Assembly (NCBI GenBank): GCA_903898185.1
Contig: CAIUEN010000157.1
Span: 1-36,168, forward strand
Source of the DNA: an uncultured Verrucomicrobiales bacterium
Lineage (GTDB): Bacteria; Verrucomicrobiota; Verrucomicrobiia; Limisphaerales; Palsa-1400
Length of the DNA: 36,168 nt
Direction: 5' to 3'
Numbering within the stretch: position 1 is the first letter of the stretch; every line of letters begins with the position of its first letter. Position numbers and translations under genes: made by a program. Below the pieces are notes generated by a model, which was not told where the DNA came from, did not search any database, and worked only from the letters and a program-made list of their open reading frames with translations. Shown here one piece after another: positions 32,744 through 36,168 of the stretch.

Positions 32744-32860
32744 TATGTGGGGTAGGCCTCTGGCCTGCCGGTTGCGGTGCCTCTGGCTCCGCAGGAAGTC
32801 GAAAACTTCGTGCGCAGGCAGATCAGCGTTTTCCCCTGCCTTGCTCAAAATGAGAATTGC
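32737..32860 (+). repeat. full-length copy of the dispersed repeat at the start of the toroid gene
   Basis: This copy is nearly identical to 20977-21107. Left end TCTCATTATGTGGGGTAGGC, palindromic block GGCCTCTGGCCTGCC, then the shared GGTTGCGGTGCCTCTGGC, GCGCAGGCAGATCAGCG and right end CAAAATGAGAATTGC. On the minus strand its left end reads CATAATGAGA, and this ATG is the first codon of the toroid protein. Confidence 0.88.
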
Positions 32861-33077
32861 GGCAAGAGCTTGGGGAAAATGGAAATTATGGAAAGAATCA
32901 TAGTGTATAAGATTTATTCTTATGTTACGCATCAATTTCATAATTCTCATGCGAGAAAACACTGTTTTCCGCCAGCACATGCCATTCATTCGCCACTGAA
33001 ATCGAGCATAGCAAGTAATGGCCAAGGTCATCAACTGTTGCCATGCTAAGCTCGTAGTTCCATGTACAAAACCTTTA

Positions 33078-33179
33078 CTATCTTAACAATCCCAATGCCA
33101 CAAACAGTGTTGCGCCCACAGTTATGCCCATCTGTGGTTCAAAGTCAATTCCGGCTTCGACAAGGTCAGCAATTCTCAT
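33078..33179 (-). CDS. possible 33-residue membrane peptide or gene remnant
   Basis: A minus-strand frame of 33 codons starts at the ATG inside the solo repeat end (33165-33184) and reads MRIADLVEAGIDFEPQMGIT and VGATLFVALGLLR. The second half is hydrophobic like a membrane helix, so it could be the last helix of a lost membrane protein or a small peptide. No homologue is recognised. Confidence 0.25.
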   Translation of the reverse strand: MRIADLVEAGIDFEPQMGITVGATLFVALGLLR

Positions 33180-33184
33180 TTTGA
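33165..33184. repeat. solitary repeat terminus
   Basis: GTCAGCAATTCTCATTTTGA is identical over 20 bp to 3192-3211, with no body of the element on either side. It may be left over after excision or deletion. It lies between two gene remnants pointing away from each other. Confidence 0.85.
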
Positions 33185-33311
33185 CTTTTCATGTGCCATT
33201 TCCTGCGCCAAAGGTCCACACTGGCCCGAATTTGCAAGAAAACCAGTCGGAAATGCCAAGAATGAGCCAAGGCGTTTTATTGACTTTGAGTTGCTTAACT
33301 CTCTACCATAA
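33183..33311 (+). pseudogene. C-terminal remnant of an unidentified protein
   Basis: A frame without start codon ends at TAA 33309-33311. Its last 32 residues (GPHWPEFARKPVGNAKNEPR, then RFIDFELLNSLP) look like genuine protein. It begins at the solitary repeat end, which suggests that the 5' part was removed there. The family is not recognised. Confidence 0.3.
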
Positions 33312-33324
33312 GCACTTCCGTATT

Positions 33325-33438
33325 CTTCAATTCATCGAGACAGGTGTTCTTGATACATCTAAACTTGACCAGATTCTAATCCGACATGATCTACTTGCAA
33401 AATGGGAACAATTCGGCGATAAATTCCTAAGAAAATGA
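33325..33438 (+). pseudogene. 3' remnant of a gene coupled to the next small gene
   Basis: The frame ends ILQFIETGVLDTSKLDQILI then RHDLLAKWEQFGDKFLRK, helical and protein-like. Upstream in the same frame (from 33124) the composition is poor, so only the tail seems to be preserved. Its TGA overlaps the ATG of the following gene (ATGA at 33435-33438), a sign of former translational coupling. Confidence 0.35.
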
Positions 33439-33623
33439 GCGATTGGATGAACAAGGTTTTAGAAAGCAAACGCGAGAATCGCAAGAAGCTCGCCGCGCTG
33501 CCCTTTTCTGCCAAGATCGAATTGCTCGAAAAATTGCGAGATCGCAGTTTGCTAATTTCCTCGAGCCATCTCAGAAAAATCCACAAATCTGTTCCCGCGC
33601 ACAGCGAACACGCTCACGCTTGA
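33435..33623 (+). CDS. small helical protein, coupled to a truncated upstream gene
   Basis: The 62-residue product MSDWMNKVLESKRENRKKLA ... ALPFSAKIELLEKLRDRSL is basic and predicted helical. It resembles short proteins found as the second member of two-gene cassettes (often with a toxin or nucleotidyltransferase-like partner), but this is an impression from pattern only. The ATG overlaps the stop of the upstream remnant by 4 bp. With its partner broken it may no longer be functional. Downstream, 33624-33809 has no gene; a perfect 12-bp palindrome CAAAACGTTTTG lies at 33695-33706 and could be an operator for the next operon. Confidence 0.55.
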   Translation: MSDWMNKVLESKRENRKKLAALPFSAKIELLEKLRDRSLLISSSHLRKIHKSVPAHSEHAHA

Positions 33624-33809
33624 ACCATTTTTGGGCTGTGGCGACGTAAGACCTGTTGGATGCCTTAAGAAAAAAGTGGTTCGTTAATGGATTGCAAAAC
33701 GTTTTGTAAGATGAACGGATGTTTGCCCCCACATTCGGTGAATTAAAATCAGCACAACTCGGCCTCAAATCTCTTGCCAACGAAGCAGAATCCGGCTGCA
33801 ATCTTTTCC

Positions 33810-35153
33810 ATGCGCAAATCAGAGAAACACGATCCATTGGTTGCTGAAATTGAACGCGAATTGGTGCCGGGGCGATTTATCCGCTACGATGAAATGTCGG
33901 ATTTCGTTGATGGGTTGGAGCGGGTGAGCAAAGAGCTTTCGTCGTTGACCGATAAGGATGCTGAAAAAGCCGTGCGGCTCTATGAACTGTTTCTTTCCGG
34001 CTGTTATGAAAAAATCGAGGAGTGTGACGATTCTGGCGGTTACTTCTCCATGTTCTTCCATGATGTATTCTGTGGCTGGATCAAGGCGCGGCAAGCTGCC
34101 GGATGTCAGGCCGCAGAGACCATACGCCAGATTCTCAAATGGGCAGAGCACGATGATTATGGGTTGTGTGACCAGATTGAGCGGGTTTTGGCAAAAGCGC
34201 TCAACCGGGAAGAGTATCAGTTGTTTGTGGCTCATTTGGAGGCGCTCATTGAGAAAGCCATGCCGCCAACGAATGACAGTTCCAACAAAGCCATCTTCGA
34301 TTATGGGAACGATGTTCGATTGCCAGCGTTGTCCCTCAAAGACCTTTTTACAGCCAAAGGTTCTGCGGCGGCGTACTCCCGCCTCTGCGAGCGTTTGGGA
34401 TTCAGCCCCAAAGATTGCGAACATCTCGCTGAGATGGAAATGGCTCATCACCATTGGGACAAGGCTCTGACATGGGTCGAAAAAGGCATGGCGCTTGAAC
34501 CGGTGCGGAACTGGCAAAACGAGTGCGCCTATTCCCTGGCCCAACTCAAGCCGAAGATTTTGACAAAGCTTGGCCGGAAAGAGGATGCGCTGTCGCTGGC
34601 TTGGGTTGAGTTTCAAAAGAACCCTTGTGACATGGCATACAAGGCATTGATGGAACATATTCCCAAGGGCGACAGGGCGGAATGGCACGAACGCGCCATG
34701 CAAGCAGCGGCTCAGGGAGCTCTCGATGACTTTATTTCTCTGTGTGTTGCCGCCAAAGACTGGGAACGGCTGGCTGCCCGGATTCACACCGCGAACCACT
34801 CTGAGCTTGAAGCAGTCAGTCACTACCAATCCGAACCGGCAGCGCTGGGGTTGGCCAAGCGGGATGGGCTCGCTGCGGCAAAGCTTTACCGAGCTCTGGG
34901 GCTGCGAATCCTGGTCAGCAAGAAGAGTAAATACTACAGACATGCGTTGAAGCATTTTCAACAAGCGCGCACTCTCTATCGCGCGTCGCAAAAACCAATG
35001 GAATGGGAGGAGATCGTAAAGAAAGTTCATGGAGAGCACTCCCGCAAGAAGGGTTTTTTGTCAGGATTTCATCGGATCGAGTCCGGTGAGCCTGAAGCAC
35101 AGCCATCCTTTTCAGAGCGAGCTCAAGAACGTTGGAATCAGCAAATGCAATGA
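33810..35153 (+). CDS. DUF6880-like helical-repeat protein
   Basis: The protein has 447 residues from ATG 33810 (459 from TTG 33774). The first part, FIRYDEMSDFVDGLERVSKE, AVRLYELFLSGCYEKIEECD and DSGGYFSMFFHDVFCGWIKA, matches in pattern the family known as DUF6880, often seen near SWIM zinc-finger proteins. The rest is all-helical with TPR-like pairs (AEMEMAHHHWDKALTWVEKG, KPKILTKLGRKEDALSLAWV, and HALKHFQQARTLYRASQKPM at the end). No catalytic motif and no export signal are seen. It probably works as a protein-interaction scaffold; its function is unknown. The stop TGA overlaps the ATG of the next gene. Confidence 0.75.
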   Translation: MRKSEKHDPLVAEIERELVPGRFIRYDEMSDFVDGLERVSKELSSLTDKDAEKAVRLYELFLSGCYEKIEECDDSGGYFSMFFHDVFCGWIKARQAAGCQAAETIRQILKWAEHDDYGLCDQIERVLAKALNREEYQLFVAHLEALIEKAMPPTNDSSNKAIFDYGNDVRLPALSLKDLFTAKGSAAAYSRLCERLGFSPKDCEHLAEMEMAHHHWDKALTWVEKGMALEPVRNWQNECAYSLAQLKPKILTKLGRKEDALSLAWVEFQKNPCDMAYKALMEHIPKGDRAEWHERAMQAAAQGALDDFISLCVAAKDWERLAARIHTANHSELEAVSHYQSEPAALGLAKRDGLAAAKLYRALGLRILVSKKSKYYRHALKHFQQARTLYRASQKPMEWEEIVKKVHGEHSRKKGFLSGFHRIESGEPEAQPSFSERAQERWNQQMQ

Positions 35154-36049
35154 ACGAAACATCCCAAGACTGGGGCAAAAAACTCTTCGAGGTGCTCACA
35201 ATCGAGCAAATCCAACGGCTGCTGGATGTCGTTGCCAGCAGCGGTATTCTCGCGCAGCTTGACCAAACGCTTCGCGCAACAGACGCAGACCTGGCCAGCA
35301 CGGTGCGCAAGCTTTTTGCGGAACAGGACAAGATCGAGATGTCTGGTGCCGAGTTAGGCGTCTCGGATCAAAAGACGTTGGAAACTTGGGATGAACTTTG
35401 GAATGAATGGAGCAACCATGTCGGGGAGTTGGGGGATGAAGAGGGGGAATATGTTATTCGCGAGCATCACTGGGAGACGCCTTACTTCGATGGTTCAGCT
35501 TTCGCGGATGATCTCGAAAAGGTCGCCGAAAAAATGTTCCTATGGATAGATCGTGTTGTTGCTATCAGGCATGATGTCGGCTTGTTTGCCGAAGAACTGA
35601 AAGAGATGAGCGACCATATTAGCGATTATCCCGAATGGATGTACGGTGGCGAACGTTGCCACATGGGGCCGCGCGTTACGGAATGCGTTTTGAAATGGAC
35701 TTGGCTCGTGTTGGAAGATTCGTCGGCCAGAGGGGAGACGTTTCTGAATCAAGTTCATGCGTTGGAGCAGGACTGTGATGGGATTGTTTTGGATAATACT
35801 CAATGCTTTAACTTTTTCATCCAGTTGCCCGAAGATGTCCGGCGCGCCATCCACTCCTGCTTAAGAACGGATCGCTACGCTGACACCATCGACAATCCCC
35901 GATCCCTTTGGCACAAAATCCATCATCACTTTAATCAAGAATTTGACCACCCTGCCTACCTGCAATCCTGCGAAACGCATCTGTGCCAGGATTGGCGCTA
36001 CGGCGTACCTCTCATCGCAGAGGCCATCGTGCGCATCTCAGATTTTTAA
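35150..36049 (+). CDS. unknown cytoplasmic protein coupled to the DUF6880-like gene
   Basis: The protein has 299 residues from ATG 35150, chosen because ATGA overlaps the upstream stop; a frame from 35132 adds six codons. It is acidic and mostly helical: N-terminal LFEVLTIEQIQRLLDVVASS, an acidic middle (ELGDEEGEYVIREHHWETPY), then a Trp/Cys/His-rich section (YPEWMYGGERCHMGPRVTEC) and an end with CETHLCQDWRYGVPL. Several Cys/His could bind metal, but no classical finger spacing is seen. No known family is recognised. Tight coupling suggests it forms a unit with the upstream protein. Confidence 0.75.
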   Translation: MNETSQDWGKKLFEVLTIEQIQRLLDVVASSGILAQLDQTLRATDADLASTVRKLFAEQDKIEMSGAELGVSDQKTLETWDELWNEWSNHVGELGDEEGEYVIREHHWETPYFDGSAFADDLEKVAEKMFLWIDRVVAIRHDVGLFAEELKEMSDHISDYPEWMYGGERCHMGPRVTECVLKWTWLVLEDSSARGETFLNQVHALEQDCDGIVLDNTQCFNFFIQLPEDVRRAIHSCLRTDRYADTIDNPRSLWHKIHHHFNQEFDHPAYLQSCETHLCQDWRYGVPLIAEAIVRISDF

Positions 36050-36069
36050 TGGCGGCTAGCCGCCATTAA
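36046..36069. terminator. 24-bp perfect palindrome at the stop codon
   Basis: TTAATGGCGG-CTAG-CCGCCATTAA is a perfect palindrome that includes the stop codon of the upstream gene. As RNA it forms a 10-bp stem with a 4-nt loop. The next T-rich run (TTTCATTTTTTT) is about 20 bp further on, so it is an imperfect terminator. From there to the window end (36070-36168) no gene is seen. Confidence 0.65.
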
Positions 36070-36168
36070 TCTGCGAGGGCAAAAATAGTTTCATTTTTTT
36101 CGGGACTCCAAACCTGCCTCCTGTCACACTGCCTCTCGTGATGGAAGCAACTATTGTCCAAGGACGGC

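Noticed and set aside
31760-33034. 424-residue version of the toroid protein starting at 33034
   Set aside because: Its first 97 residues come from repeat and AT-rich intergenic sequence; a signal peptide begins at 32743.
33819-35039. 406-residue minus-strand frame antisense to the DUF6880-like gene
   Set aside because: The forward strand has a coherent helical protein coupled by ATGA to the next gene. The reverse frame lacks any family pattern and is a codon-bias shadow.

Overview
The window reads as a chromosomal segment of a Gram-negative bacterium, most probably from the Verrucomicrobia (Limisphaerales/Pedosphaera-like). This is an inference from the style of the genes: a prepilin-type secreted protein with an H-D-S-H-type C-terminal half, secreted beta-sandwich proteins ending in a 'FYRVR'-like domain, the long form of IspG, an outer-membrane beta-barrel and multihaem cytochromes. 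No rRNA, tRNA or CRISPR array was seen.

Layout. 437-6045 (+): a UvrA homologue with a shortened insertion region, then an FAD/Fe-S oxidoreductase of the D-lactate dehydrogenase/YdiJ type. 6171-6494 (-): a small lipoprotein, followed by a degraded stretch. 7058-9437 (+): a two-gene type II restriction-modification system. 9630-13826 (-): a probable operon of a PocR/AraC regulator followed by E1-alpha, E1-beta and E2 of a 2-oxo acid (pyruvate/acetoin-like) dehydrogenase. 14170-16323 (+): a cobalamin riboswitch with its own terminator, placed upstream of a secreted protein and a prepilin-like protein. 16438-20898 (-): a Ser/Thr kinase, IspG and RseP. 21132-22037 (-): a GldG-like membrane protein. 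22355-27221 (+): a nine-haem cytochrome, a DmsE/MtrA-type multihaem lipoprotein and an MtrB/PioB-type porin, which together look like a porin-cytochrome conduit carrying electrons across the outer membrane. 27229-28302 (-): FolB and a HAD phosphatase. 28764-32743 (-): two paralogous secreted proteins behind a secreted alpha/alpha-toroid (prenyltransferase-fold) protein. 33078-33623: gene remnants and a small protein. 33810-36049 (+): a DUF6880-like protein translationally coupled to an unknown protein.

The most unusual pattern is a family of short modular repeats (seven copies or fragments) spread over the window. One copy (24942-25103) is bounded by a perfect 15-bp direct repeat and sits in frame inside the signal peptide of the porin gene; removing it restores a textbook signal peptide. 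A second copy lies in the same place in another secreted protein, and a third supplies the apparent start codon of a third secreted protein. Besides these there are two kinds of 7-bp tandem repeat built into long inverted repeats, and a pair of identical hairpins between converging genes. The second notable arrangement is the cobalamin riboswitch in front of a secreted protein/pseudopilin pair rather than B12 uptake or synthesis genes.
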